In this document: in pieces, positions 7,683-16,568 of the stretch
Numbering within the stretch: the first letter of the stretch is position 1
Layout of the letters: every line of letters begins with the position of its first letter
Assembly: GCA_035299025.1 (NCBI GenBank)
Contig: DATGXK010000014.1
Location: 254,494 to 318,493, forward strand
Length of the DNA: 64,000 nt
Direction: 5' to 3'
Origin: Leadbetterella sp035299025
GTDB lineage: Bacteria; Bacteroidota; Bacteroidia; Cytophagales; Spirosomataceae
Position numbers and translations under genes: made by a program
The notes under the pieces: generated by a model
What the model saw: the letters and a program-made list of their open reading frames with translations, nothing else
What the model was told of the DNA's origin: nothing
Databases searched by the model: none

Positions 7683-8846
7683 TCATTTCACCCCATTCTC
7701 CAACAAAAACACCCCATTTTTATTGGCGATGATGATATCGAGTTTTTTGTCTTTGTTCATGTCTTTTACGGCTATGTTTAGACCTGCCCCAGAGTCAGAG
7801 TCTATGATATGTTCTGTGTAGTAGGGTGCTTTTTTGGGATGGAGGTCAAACCACATCAATATGGGAGCATCTCCGTCGCCAGCATCATTGCCGTTATGGG
7901 CAAGGAATCTTTTGCCAGTTATGTAGTCTTTTATGCCATCGCCGTTAATGTCTGCCATTATGGATGAGTGGGTTTGAGCTGTGGTGCGGCTTATTTCGTA
8001 CATTTTGAAGTTGATTTGTCCGTTTTCAATGATTTGTTCATACCACCAAACGCCCAATTTGTGAGCAGAGGCCGTAAGAACGTCGTTTTTGCCGTCGCCG
8101 TTCATGTCTAATACCTGCATATGCGAGCAAGCATCTCCAAGATTGGCTGCATGGAACGTCCAATCTCCTGAACTCTGGTTTTTTTTGCCTTCAAACCAAC
8201 CTTCCTTTATCACCACGTCTTTTATACCGTCCATGTTTATGTCGCCAAAACCTATACCATGAGAAAACCGTTCAGTACCATTTACGTTTTCTTTACTTAT
8301 GGCATGCCTTTTCCAAGATGTTTCTCCCTTTTTGGTGGGTGCTTGTAGCCATACTATTTGCTTTTTCTTTACATCTCCACACAAGAGATCCAGCCTGCCG
8401 TCGCCGTCGATGTCTATAAATCCCGGTGATTCGTTGGCTATACCCATCGAATCGGCCATAATATGTTTTTGCCATTGGCCGGGTTTATTTTTTGGGTTTT
8501 CAAACCAAAAAGCAGGCTTTCCTGGATAATCTATAATGATTACATCTTCCCAGCCGTCAAGATTTACATCCATGGCATGGTTTAGGAAAGATTCGCAGTA
8601 TTCTTTTCTTGGGTCGAAAATTCGGGATGGAGCCATTTCGTGGGGTGTCCAATTTGGGGCCTCAAACCAATAATAGCCAGCAATGATGTCCATTTTGCCG
8701 TCTTTGTTGAGGTCAGCTACAGCTACTCCTTCGGAGATAAAGTCTCGAGTTAAGACCGTTTTTTTGAATTTTGGAACTTGAGAAAAGGATAAGGCTGATA
8801 CGCATATCAGAGATGCAAAAAATGCAAATTGATTTATTTTTTTCAT
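7683..8846 (-). CDS. Secreted FG-GAP/VCBS repeat protein
   Basis: A 387-residue protein with a signal peptide (about residues 1-22, ending SFSQ). At least seven Asp-rich calcium-binding FG-GAP blades are visible: DLNKDGKMDII, DVNLDGWEDVI, DIDGDGRLDLL, DINMDGIKDVV, DMNGDGKNDVL, DINGDGIKDYI and DMNKDKKLDII. This predicts an integrin-like seven-bladed beta-propeller that binds ligand or carbohydrate outside the cell. It shares the TATTCAACC leader with the two downstream-numbered genes at 12562 and 13298 that read the same way, which suggests a common expression programme. ATG start. Confidence 0.9.
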   Translation of the reverse strand: MKKINQFAFFASLICVSALSFSQVPKFKKTVLTRDFISEGVAVADLNKDGKMDIIAGYYWFEAPNWTPHEMAPSRIFDPRKEYCESFLNHAMDVNLDGWEDVIIIDYPGKPAFWFENPKNKPGQWQKHIMADSMGIANESPGFIDIDGDGRLDLLCGDVKKKQIVWLQAPTKKGETSWKRHAISKENVNGTERFSHGIGFGDINMDGIKDVVIKEGWFEGKKNQSSGDWTFHAANLGDACSHMQVLDMNGDGKNDVLTASAHKLGVWWYEQIIENGQINFKMYEISRTTAQTHSSIMADINGDGIKDYITGKRFLAHNGNDAGDGDAPILMWFDLHPKKAPYYTEHIIDSDSGAGLNIAVKDMNKDKKLDIIIANKNGVFLLENGVK

Positions 8847-8855
8847 TTAAATAAT

Positions 8856-8865
8856 GGTTGAATAC
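8856..8865 (-). promoter_or_regulatory. TATTCAACC leader motif
   Basis: On the minus strand GTATTCAACC lies nine bases before the start codon of the FG-GAP gene. Confidence 0.45.
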
Positions 8866-8975
8866 TTTCAATATCACCAAAAGGAACATTTATTTTTTTG
8901 GAGATTGAACAGAGTTTTTAGGTCCTTTAATTAGTAAGTTTAATTCTTTAAATACTTGTTGCCATTATACATTCA

Positions 8976-9311
8976 TTAAGCAATCAATAGCATTTCAACA
9001 TCTTCTAATAATTTTGGTAAGTCTTTCATTACTATTTTCCAAATTATTTCATTGTCTACTGTGTCATACGAATGAATTACTTTGTTACGAAGGTTAACAA
9101 TGAATCGAGCACCAGCTATTTCAATATTCGGATTTATTTTAAGTAATTGATTTGTAGCTTCTCCAATTATTTCAAGTTCCCTTTCAACTGCCCTTCTTTT
9201 TGTTTTATTGCTTACATATTCACTAAAAAACCTTCGAGATTCTAAATGCTCATCAATAGAAATTATGCACTCTTTGATATCGGACAAGAGTTTCTTTTCT
9301 TCCAGACTCAT
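8976..9311 (-). CDS. hepT: HepT-family ribonuclease toxin
   Basis: A 111-residue helical protein of the HepT/DUF86 (HEPN) family. The catalytic motif R-x4-H-x-Y is intact as RNKVIHSY (Arg75, His80, Tyr82). HepT toxins cleave RNA and are silenced by a partner minimal nucleotidyltransferase, MntA, which AMPylates the HEPN motif tyrosine. Here the MntA-like gene lies directly upstream, with a 4-bp overlap between its stop and this start. Length is normal for the family and both motifs are complete, so the module is probably active. It interrupts the row of secreted oxidative genes and was likely acquired separately. Confidence 0.9.
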   Translation of the reverse strand: MSLEEKKLLSDIKECIISIDEHLESRRFFSEYVSNKTKRRAVERELEIIGEATNQLLKINPNIEIAGARFIVNLRNKVIHSYDTVDNEIIWKIVMKDLPKLLEDVEMLLIA

Positions 9312-9610
9312 AATATTCTTATTTTCTGGCTATTTATTTTCTCAATCAAATAGGGATTTTTTAATGTTTTTTCAGCGACTAAATCAACTTCTCTTTTTAA
9401 AAGTTTTTCAAGAGAATCCATTAAACCAAAATAGTTGTTTGCGTAAGTTTCATAATGCATGCCAACAGGAAAACTAAAGAGGAAATCTATGTCACTTTCT
9501 TTTTCCAAATTATTGATGGCAGCACTTCCAAAAAGGAAAGCACTTTCAGCTCCATATTCTTTGAAAATATGCTTTATCTGTGCTAAATTATCAACTATTA
9601 GTTTTTCCAT
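9308..9610 (-). CDS. mntA: MntA-type minimal nucleotidyltransferase antitoxin
   Basis: A 100-residue nucleotidyltransferase with the defining GS-x10-D-x-D motif (Gly28, Ser29, Asp40, Asp42, reading GSAAINNLEKESDID) and a third acidic residue in REVDLV (Asp76). In the HepT/MntA type VII toxin-antitoxin system this enzyme transfers AMP from ATP to the toxin's motif tyrosine. It is the first gene of a two-gene operon and overlaps hepT by 4 bp. ATG start. Alternatives among small nucleotidyltransferases are unlikely given the partner. Confidence 0.9.
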   Translation of the reverse strand: MEKLIVDNLAQIKHIFKEYGAESAFLFGSAAINNLEKESDIDFLFSFPVGMHYETYANNYFGLMDSLEKLLKREVDLVAEKTLKNPYLIEKINSQKIRIL

Positions 9611-9694
9611 CAGTTATTTTCCTTTTTCGAAAATACAAAAATATTACTTCAAATACAAAAATAAATATTTCCTACAAAATTGATAAAATTACTA

Positions 9695-12562
9695 TCAATG
9701 CTTAGTTTCTAATAATTTCTCAATCAACATCATGTTTTCATGATTTTCGTGAGAATGTTCAAGACGTAAGCCAAGAGCCTTCAAAGTTTTTTTAGCCTCT
9801 TCGGTTTGTACTGCCCCAATTCTCTGAATCATATAATTTAGCATTTTTGGCATTTTTGATTTTTCGGCCAAAGCAATTGCCCGGCTTGGGTCGAGCTCAG
9901 CCAGAGGTTCGGCGGCATACCAGAGCATTAGCGGCAAATTATGGTCTAAAGCATCTGTCTCATTTTTGGTCAATATTTCCAATACATTCCAGCGTTTTGA
10001 AGGTTCCAAACGCATTATTCCAGAAGTCAAATAGAGTCTTACCAAAGCAGATTTTTCAGTTTTTGCTATGGCTTCCAACTTCGTCAAGGTTTCGTCCGAA
10101 ATTGTTTTTTTCTCTGTTGAAAATTGAATTGCCCAGCTTCTGATATTTTCGTCTGAATGAGTTAGTAAATCTCGCAACTCTTTTTCAGATATGCCATGAA
10201 TGACCTGTAGTGTCCATAATGCACGTAGTTTTCTCGTCACATCTGGATTTTTATTCAAAATATCTTTGAGTGCTGCAATTACTGTTGGATTTCCACCCCT
10301 TTCTTGCAAAATCGTTCTGGCCTGACGCACATAAAATTCGTTTTTGTTGAGATGATAATTCACCAATTCTGAATCTTTGGCCTTCCATAGATCCACTTTT
10401 ACGAATTTATCGTTCTCGTTTGTGATTTTAAAAATCCTGCCCATGGTTTTGTCATGAACATCAGGATTTGGGCTGTGGCATTGGTTTTTATCATACCAGT
10501 CAATGGCGTAAACTGAGCCGTTTTGGTCGTATTTCATATTGAGCCATTGGCTCCAGGAGTCGTTCATGGCTAAGAAATCTTTTCGGTGTGATGCTACATA
10601 CCCAGAGCCACTACGTGTAAGTTGGTCATTATTGAGTTTTGCCCCATTGATGTTGTTCATAAATATCGTGTTTCGATACTCCTTTGGCCAGCTGTCGCCT
10701 CCCAAATAAATCATAGCTCCGGCGTGTGCATGGCCGCCACCTGCTGAGGCTGACCGGAAATTTCCGGCATGTGGACCTCTTTCGCCCACATAGTGTTTGT
10801 GATCCGCTATGGTTTTGATTTCATCGAAAGTATAAGGGTTAAAGCTTTTGCCTGCCTGACGCTGATATCGAGCACCTTGAATGACATGATACATGTGTGG
10901 GATCACACAAACTGTAATAAACGGATGTCCATAATCATTGAAATCAATGCCCCAAGGATTGCTCGTTCCTTCTGCAAAAACCTCAAATTTGTGTTCGGTT
11001 GGGTGATATCGCCAAACGCCAGCATTTATTTTGGTGCGTTCACTTTCAGGAGTGCCTGGTTTTCCGACCTTCGAATGTGTAAAAACGCCGTGAACACCGT
11101 AAAGCCAGCCGTCGGGCCCCCATCGAAGATTGTTGAGCACTTCGTGCGTGTCTTCCAATCCCCATCCGTCAAGTAGTTTTTGAGGTGGACCAAGAGGTTT
11201 GTCATTTTGCAAATCAGCTGGGATAAAGAGCAGGTATGGGGCAGCACCTAACCAAACACCACCCATGCCTACTTCAATGCCACTTACAAGGTTTAGATTT
11301 TCCATGAATACCTTTCTGGAGTCTAAAGTACCATCGCCATTGGTGTCTTCAAAAATCAAAATTCGGTCTCGGCCTTCACCTTCTTTGGCAGGAACGGGGT
11401 AGGTATGTCCTTCTACTACCCAAAGTCTTCCTCGGGCATCTATGGTAAAGCTTATAGGTCTGACAATATCGGGCTCGGCTGCGGCCAACGTTATCTTAAA
11501 TCCTTTTGGAGGAGTCATGGCTTTTGCCGCCTCTATGCCTGAAAGTCCTGCGTTCAAAACTGGGTCGAGTGGTGGCAGAATTATGATGTCTTTTTGGAAT
11601 AATTCATTTTCAAACTCTGGTCGCTCTGGATAAAACAGAAAATTGTCGAAATTGATATGTGCCCATTTGTCGTTCGGAATGTACGGTATCTGCGAAATAC
11701 CGGTTTCATTATCTACAATTCTGATGAAAATATTTTTACCCAAGTAAGGCTTCAAATTGGCAACTACAGGCTGCAGCGTGGCTCTTCCTTGTCCAGTAGA
11801 TTGGAAGATTACTTTGTTGGTTTCGGCCAAAACCAGCTCAACTCTGGTGTCAACCAAAGCACCGCCAGAAACCAAAAAGCTGGCAAAAGGGTGCGTAACT
11901 TTGAAAGTTGCAGACTTCAAAGTACCGGTAAGTTTGTAATTTAGAGTGCCGCCACTGCTAAGAAAGTTCTTGCCTTCGGCTTCAATTTTCATCTCTTTTT
12001 CGTGAACTGGCGAGGGAGTTTCAGTAACAATTGGATTTTTGAAAGCTTCTCCAGATATGGTCCAATCTTGAAGATTTCCAGACTCGAAATTGAGATTTAG
12101 TGGTTTGCCATTTTTCATCGGCAATTTGCCCACAACTACTTTTGGTGCCAATGAGCCCTCCACTACTTCAAACTTACCCACCATACCAGCGGCCCTATGA
12201 CCAGGAACAGTGCAGAAATAGGTGTCGCTATTTTCGGCCACAAAAGTGATGCTCGTACTTGAGCCTTTCTCGAAGATGGTCTTGCTTTTTATTCCCATTT
12301 TCTCCATCGAGATATCATGGGTCATCACCTCGCCATTGGTGATGTTTATCCGCACTCTCATGCCTTTGTTGGCTTTTAAGACTGGATTTCGGGTGCCGTT
12401 TTTGGCGAAATAACCCAACATGGTAGCTTCTAGAAAATACTCTTTGTCTATTTTGGTGGTATCTTCGGAGGAATATTTTTTTGAAAAGGAAATTTCAGGT
12501 TTTCCAAAAAACCAAATACTTGAAATGGCAACCAAGGCGATAGTGATACGAACTAAGGTCAT
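9695..12562 (-). CDS. Cupredoxin, membrane-bound-dehydrogenase-type propeller and HEAT repeat fusion
   Basis: A 955-residue exported protein with an N-terminal hydrophobic signal or anchor (residues 1-20). Residues about 40-136 are a plastocyanin/azurin-like cupredoxin with all type-1 copper ligands visible: His82 (THDIS), Cys117, His122 and Met127 (YFCTVPGHRAAGM). About 150-315 form a jelly-roll, carbohydrate-binding-like domain. About 345-770 is a beta-propeller of the putative membrane-bound dehydrogenase family, with ITLAAAEPDIVRPIS and GRLWVVEGHTYP. About 775-945 are HEAT-like helical repeats. No CxxCH haem motif follows, unlike many relatives, so the copper domain may replace cytochrome c as the electron carrier. 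ATG start with a TATTCAACC leader upstream. Confidence 0.85.
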   Translation of the reverse strand: MTLVRITIALVAISSIWFFGKPEISFSKKYSSEDTTKIDKEYFLEATMLGYFAKNGTRNPVLKANKGMRVRINITNGEVMTHDISMEKMGIKSKTIFEKGSSTSITFVAENSDTYFCTVPGHRAAGMVGKFEVVEGSLAPKVVVGKLPMKNGKPLNLNFESGNLQDWTISGEAFKNPIVTETPSPVHEKEMKIEAEGKNFLSSGGTLNYKLTGTLKSATFKVTHPFASFLVSGGALVDTRVELVLAETNKVIFQSTGQGRATLQPVVANLKPYLGKNIFIRIVDNETGISQIPYIPNDKWAHINFDNFLFYPERPEFENELFQKDIIILPPLDPVLNAGLSGIEAAKAMTPPKGFKITLAAAEPDIVRPISFTIDARGRLWVVEGHTYPVPAKEGEGRDRILIFEDTNGDGTLDSRKVFMENLNLVSGIEVGMGGVWLGAAPYLLFIPADLQNDKPLGPPQKLLDGWGLEDTHEVLNNLRWGPDGWLYGVHGVFTHSKVGKPGTPESERTKINAGVWRYHPTEHKFEVFAEGTSNPWGIDFNDYGHPFITVCVIPHMYHVIQGARYQRQAGKSFNPYTFDEIKTIADHKHYVGERGPHAGNFRSASAGGGHAHAGAMIYLGGDSWPKEYRNTIFMNNINGAKLNNDQLTRSGSGYVASHRKDFLAMNDSWSQWLNMKYDQNGSVYAIDWYDKNQCHSPNPDVHDKTMGRIFKITNENDKFVKVDLWKAKDSELVNYHLNKNEFYVRQARTILQERGGNPTVIAALKDILNKNPDVTRKLRALWTLQVIHGISEKELRDLLTHSDENIRSWAIQFSTEKKTISDETLTKLEAIAKTEKSALVRLYLTSGIMRLEPSKRWNVLEILTKNETDALDHNLPLMLWYAAEPLAELDPSRAIALAEKSKMPKMLNYMIQRIGAVQTEEAKKTLKALGLRLEHSHENHENMMLIEKLLETKH

Positions 12563-12574
12563 TTTTTATATAAT

Positions 12575-12585
12575 GGTTGAATATT
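12575..12585 (-). promoter_or_regulatory. TATTCAACC leader motif
   Basis: On the minus strand AATATTCAACC lies twelve bases before the cupredoxin-fusion start codon. Confidence 0.45.
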
Positions 12586-12668
12586 ATTTTCGGTACAAAA
12601 GGGAGCAAAATTGGGAACCTAATTAATCAGTGAAAACCTGTTCAATCAGTTTAATCCTTGCTCTAAAA

Positions 12669-13298
12669 TTACAATTCAGTAATGTAAATATCTTTAAAAG
12701 CCACCTGAGCTTTGCCGCCTCCATGAATTTGAAGACCAATAAGGCCCGTTTGTGGAATATTGGCATCAGGTTCGGTATAATCTACCGTTTGATGACCATT
12801 GATGTATAATCTAATTCTTCTTTTTTCAGCCCTTACCTCATAATCATTCCAGTCGTTTATCTTAATCCATTTCAGTACTTGGGCAGAGTCGGGTTTGGCT
12901 ATGGTTTTGTTTCGTCTCGATTCGTCATATAGGCTTGCCCAGTAATCTTTGCCCCAATCTGCCTGATAACCAATCATTTCATTGGCAGGGTCTTTGGCTC
13001 GGACACTACGAAATTGGATTCCTGAGTTTATAAACCCATCGGTTCCGGTAAGTTTTACTTTGAGTTTGAGTATAAAATTATCGTAAGTGCTAGCGGTGCA
13101 AAGAAAGTCATTTTGAGGCACTGTTTTTTCCAATGAACCACCTACTATAGCACCGTTTTCTATTTTCCAAGTGGTTTTGATATCTCCTTGCCAGCCATTG
13201 AAAGTTTTTCCATCAAAAAGAGGTACCTCTTTTTGGTTTTTTTGTAACATAAAACCACACAATATAAAGACTGCCGTAACTAGTGTCAATTTTTTCAT
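12669..13298 (-). CDS. Secreted 3-keto-disaccharide hydrolase-like protein (DUF1080)
   Basis: A 209-residue protein with signal peptide (residues 1-18). It carries the concanavalin-like DUF1080 fold in full: VPLFDGKTFNGWQG near the N terminus, WKIENGAIVGG, GFINSGIQFRS, EMIGYQADWG, and RLYINGHQTVDYTE near the end. Members bind or hydrolyse oxidised (3-keto) disaccharides in Bacteroidota. Neighbouring exported oxidoreductases could supply such substrates. Read in the same direction as the cupredoxin fusion, about 105 bp upstream of it. Its TATTCAACC leader is only four bases from the ATG. Confidence 0.88.
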   Translation of the reverse strand: MKKLTLVTAVFILCGFMLQKNQKEVPLFDGKTFNGWQGDIKTTWKIENGAIVGGSLEKTVPQNDFLCTASTYDNFILKLKVKLTGTDGFINSGIQFRSVRAKDPANEMIGYQADWGKDYWASLYDESRRNKTIAKPDSAQVLKWIKINDWNDYEVRAEKRRIRLYINGHQTVDYTEPDANIPQTGLIGLQIHGGGKAQVAFKDIYITEL

Positions 13299-13302
13299 TT
13301 AG

Positions 13303-13313
13303 GGTTGAATATT
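13303..13313 (-). promoter_or_regulatory. TATTCAACC leader motif
   Basis: On the minus strand AATATTCAACC ends four bases before the DUF1080 gene start. Confidence 0.45.
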
Positions 13314-13416
13314 AGATAGATACTCGGGTTTGAGTCCTTCATTATTCTTGCTAAAGTAATAAAAATTCTCCTAAAAACAAAAAAATAATTGGTGGATAAG
13401 GTGGGCTTTCGAACAT

Positions 13417-13458
13417 AAAAAAGTCTAGCTCTAAAGTTATAGGAATAGAGCTAGACTT
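13417..13458 (-). terminator. Rho-independent terminator
   Basis: A 13-bp perfect stem AAGTCTAGCTCTA/TAGAGCTAGACTT (13421-13433 with 13446-13458). On the minus strand it ends in a run of T, directly after the outer-membrane barrel gene. Confidence 0.85.
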
Positions 13459-13473
13459 AGGTTTTACTATTGC

Positions 13474-14073
13474 TTATTCTCCGATTCTGTAATTTACGGT
13501 AATATTGAATGGCACTCTTATGGCTCTGAATTTTTTGAAAAAACCAATGGCTTCCTCTAAAAATTCATCATCTGTAACCTTTCCTCCACTGGCTAGTCTG
13601 GTTCTGTCCATAAACCAATAACCAACGCCAATTTCTGGTTGAACGCCAAATTTGGTGTCACCAATCATGTATTTGTAGCCAAACAGTACACTTGCTCCGA
13701 GTCTTGTGTTTATATGAGGATCATCAAATTTTACTCTTTGACGCATAAAATCAAGGGTAGGGGAAATATGAAATCCGTCAATTGTATTGGTGGGTTTCGT
13801 GTAAAAGTTAGCTCTCAATGTGCCTACATATGCGAAGCGTTTTATGTCTTCTGTTCCCGTGGTATTACCGTTTTCATCGGTAGTTTCGATAGTGGTCCAT
13901 GGTGATAAAAGGAATCGATTTCCAAGTTCAATGCTGAATTTGTCGTATCCCATTTCAAAATTTAGAGCAACTTTTCTTTTGATAAGATCATCGACATTTA
14001 GGCGAGTGTCAAGTTGTGCAAATGCGAAGTTAGAAAATAAAACAAGCGTGAAAAGTAAATTTTTTTTAATCAT
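13474..14073 (-). CDS. Outer-membrane beta-barrel protein
   Basis: From the ATG at 14073 the protein has 199 residues with a clear signal peptide (MIKKNLLFTLVLFSNFAFAQ). The frame extends 13 residues further upstream, but that would bury the signal. Alternating hydrophobic strands ending in aromatic residues, such as FSIELGNRFLL, GTLRANFYTK, SVLFGYKYMIG, FGVQPEIGVGYWFM and FNITVNYRIGE, indicate an eight-stranded or similar outer-membrane barrel. The C terminus lacks the usual terminal Phe. Function is unknown. It is a single-gene unit closed by a strong terminator. Confidence 0.75.
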   Translation of the reverse strand: MIKKNLLFTLVLFSNFAFAQLDTRLNVDDLIKRKVALNFEMGYDKFSIELGNRFLLSPWTTIETTDENGNTTGTEDIKRFAYVGTLRANFYTKPTNTIDGFHISPTLDFMRQRVKFDDPHINTRLGASVLFGYKYMIGDTKFGVQPEIGVGYWFMDRTRLASGGKVTDDEFLEEAIGFFKKFRAIRVPFNITVNYRIGE

Positions 14074-14353
14074 AAATAATGTGTTTTTAATTGTATACAA
14101 AACTAGGGTCATAAATTCTAAAATTCTAATCTTTATTTGTTGATTTCATGGCAAGTTCAATATTTGTTTGATCTAGATTTTCGCAAATTTTACCTACTAG
14201 TCTATGCATCAGAAAGTTGTAGCTTTTAGCTATGCCTGTATAACCAAGAAACACTTTTAATTTCATAAAACTTCCCCCATTTTCTCCCTATATTTGCAGC
14301 CCTTTTGTGGGATTTGCTCGGCAGAGTGGGTTCTTTTACCTCAATAGTTTTAC

Positions 14354-15619
14354 ATGCAAAAATACGTTTACGGAATAGATTTTGGCACTTCCAACTCGGC
14401 TTTGGCCATTTTAGACACCGAAACCCGCGAGGCGGTTAAACTTTTTACGGTACCCTCACTTTTGTTTTTTCAGGAACCTAAAGAGCGTGGTCAGTTTACA
14501 AAAGTGGCGGTGGGTCAAGATGCCATAGACCAATATGTGCAAAACCGTATGAACGGCCGCTTTATGAAGTCCATAAAAAAAGTTTTGCCCAACAAAAGTT
14601 TTGTGGATACACGTATTGGCAACCGCTTGTATAAGGCCGAGGATTTGGTAGCCCTTATATTGGTTCATCTCAAAAAAATGGCTGATGATTTTTTGGGAGA
14701 AGACGTAAAAACTTCGGTAATAGGCCGCCCTGTAGTTTTTGATGAAGATCCGGAAAGAGATAAGCTAGCTCAGCTCAGGTTGGAAAAAGCTGCTAGAATT
14801 GCTGGTTTTGAACAAATTAAATTTCAACTGGAACCCATCGGAGCGGCTTATACTTATGAGAGACAAATTGAAAAATCGGAGCTCGTTTTGGTGGCCGACT
14901 TTGGAGGAGGTACTTCTGATTTTTCGGTGATGCGTCTAAATCCAGAGTCTAAAAATTTGGAAAACAGAAGCAATGATATCATTGGGCAAGGCGGTATCTA
15001 TATTGGAGGAGATAATTTCGACTCGGATATTATGTGGCACAAGGGCACGCCGCATTTTGGTAGGGGAGTTAAGGAGGAATTTACACCGGGCAAGCCACTT
15101 GATTTGCCCCTTTCATATTTTCAGAATATATGTTCTTGGGAAAAAATGAACTTCTTGGATACCCTCCGGATGAAATTGAGTATTGAGAAATCGTACCAGT
15201 ATTCGGGTAAAGATTATCGTGTAAAGAACCTCCAAACTTTGATATCAGAGAATCTCGGGTATTCTTTTTTTAAAGAAATAGAAAAGACAAAAATAGCCCT
15301 AACACATCAGCAAAATGCAGATTTGACTTTCATAAATCAGGGAATCGAGATAGCTGAGAGCATAAGTTTAGCCGAATTTAAAGACGATATTATTGTCCAG
15401 AATCTGAATAAAATCGAAGGGTATTTGGATACATTTTTAAGTGAGAAAAATATTAAAAAAGGAGAAATAGATGTGGTGTTTATGACCGGGGGTACGTCTC
15501 TGATAAAACCGCTTAATCAGATATTCAAGCAAAAGTTTGGAGAAGAAAAATTGAAATCGGGTGATAACTTCAATAGTGTAGCCATGGGCTTGGCTTACAG
15601 TTATTTAAACCTCAACTAG
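14354..15619 (+). CDS. yegD: YegD-like Hsp70-family chaperone/ATPase
   Basis: A 421-residue protein made almost only of an Hsp70/actin-type ATPase domain. Phosphate-1 motif YGIDFGTSNSALAI is at residues 5-18, the second phosphate/connect region is LVADFGGGTSDFSVM at about residue 182-196, and the adenosine motif is VVFMTGGTSLIKPLN near residue 374. It lacks a DnaK substrate-binding domain, and its size is close to Escherichia coli YegD, whose role is still unclear. Soluble, cytoplasmic. A weak terminator follows and a two-component system lies downstream on the same strand. Confidence 0.85.
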   Translation: MQKYVYGIDFGTSNSALAILDTETREAVKLFTVPSLLFFQEPKERGQFTKVAVGQDAIDQYVQNRMNGRFMKSIKKVLPNKSFVDTRIGNRLYKAEDLVALILVHLKKMADDFLGEDVKTSVIGRPVVFDEDPERDKLAQLRLEKAARIAGFEQIKFQLEPIGAAYTYERQIEKSELVLVADFGGGTSDFSVMRLNPESKNLENRSNDIIGQGGIYIGGDNFDSDIMWHKGTPHFGRGVKEEFTPGKPLDLPLSYFQNICSWEKMNFLDTLRMKLSIEKSYQYSGKDYRVKNLQTLISENLGYSFFKEIEKTKIALTHQQNADLTFINQGIEIAESISLAEFKDDIIVQNLNKIEGYLDTFLSEKNIKKGEIDVVFMTGGTSLIKPLNQIFKQKFGEEKLKSGDNFNSVAMGLAYSYLNLN

Positions 15620-15628
15620 GTTTTTTTG

Positions 15629-15650
15629 AGCCCATCAGGCTTTTATTTTT
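15629..15650 (+). terminator. Possible terminator after the Hsp70-like gene
   Basis: A short stem AGCC/GGCT with a 5-base loop (15629-15641) followed by a T-rich tract. The stem is weak, but its position 10 bases after the stop codon is right. Confidence 0.4.
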
Positions 15651-15788
15651 GTTCGAAATTTGACAATCAATTTTCCAGAAATATGTTTGTCAGTGTCCAG
15701 CAAAAGATATTTCTTATGGAATATCTAATCTGATATTTTTTGCTGGAAATTCACTTATTTCACTATTTTTACAAGAAACATTTGAGAT

Positions 15789-16469
15789 TTGAAAAAAATA
15801 TTGCTTGTAGAAGACGACCCACACGTGTGTGCAATCGTAAAAAAAGGTCTCGAAGAGGAGAGTTTTGAGGTAGAAGAGGCACATGATGGTGAGAAAGGAT
15901 ATTACATGGCCAATGCTAACACCTACGATTTGGTGATACTCGATATTATGCTGCCCAAAATGACGGGTTTGGAGCTCTGTCAAAAAATTAGATCAACCAG
16001 CAACGTGCCCATTCTTCTACTCACCGCATTGGGTACCGCCGAAAACGTGGCGATGGGCCTCAACCAAGGTGCAGACGATTACCTGGTGAAGCCCTTTAAG
16101 TTTATTGAGCTCATTGCACGTATCAACTCATTGCTGCGTAGGTCTACCTTAACTACCCCTGAGTCGGCCAAGTTAATTTTCAAGTATTCGGTGATAGAAA
16201 TAAACGATACCTCCAAAGTGGTAACCGTGAGCGGTCGAGAGGTACAGCTAACCAGTACAGAGTACAAGCTCTTGTTGCTATTGCTCAAAATGCCCAACAA
16301 GGTTTTTTCGAGGCAAGAAATTTTGGAGGAAGTGTGGGGAATAAACTTTGACCTTGGCACCAACGTGGTGGATGTTTATGTCAATTACCTCCGTAAGAAA
16401 TTGGACAAGCAAAATTGCCCAAAGATTATTCAAACCGTGGTGGGGATGGGCTATGTAATGCGTGAATGA
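15789..16469 (+). CDS. OmpR-family response regulator
   Basis: A 226-residue regulator starting at TTG. The receiver domain (1-118) has the acidic pair Asp9/Asp10, phosphoacceptor Asp52 (LVILDIMLPKM), Thr79 and Lys101 (VKPF). The C-terminal winged-helix DNA-binding domain (about 130-226) has the OmpR/PhoB pattern LTSTEYKLLLLLLKMPNKVF, DVYVNYLRKKLD and the closing TVVGMGYVM. All key residues are intact. The histidine kinase gene follows 99 bp downstream and is the obvious partner. Targets may include the SulP/carbonic anhydrase genes further on, but only adjacency suggests this. Confidence 0.93.
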   Translation: MKKILLVEDDPHVCAIVKKGLEEESFEVEEAHDGEKGYYMANANTYDLVILDIMLPKMTGLELCQKIRSTSNVPILLLTALGTAENVAMGLNQGADDYLVKPFKFIELIARINSLLRRSTLTTPESAKLIFKYSVIEINDTSKVVTVSGREVQLTSTEYKLLLLLLKMPNKVFSRQEILEEVWGINFDLGTNVVDVYVNYLRKKLDKQNCPKIIQTVVGMGYVMRE

Positions 16470-16568
16470 GGATTACGGTTATAAAAAGCGAGTTGAGGTT
16501 TTTCTAACATCGGAGAGCTTAATAATTACTTTGTGTCTTGGTACCTTGGCTGTGAAATTCTAAAATTT

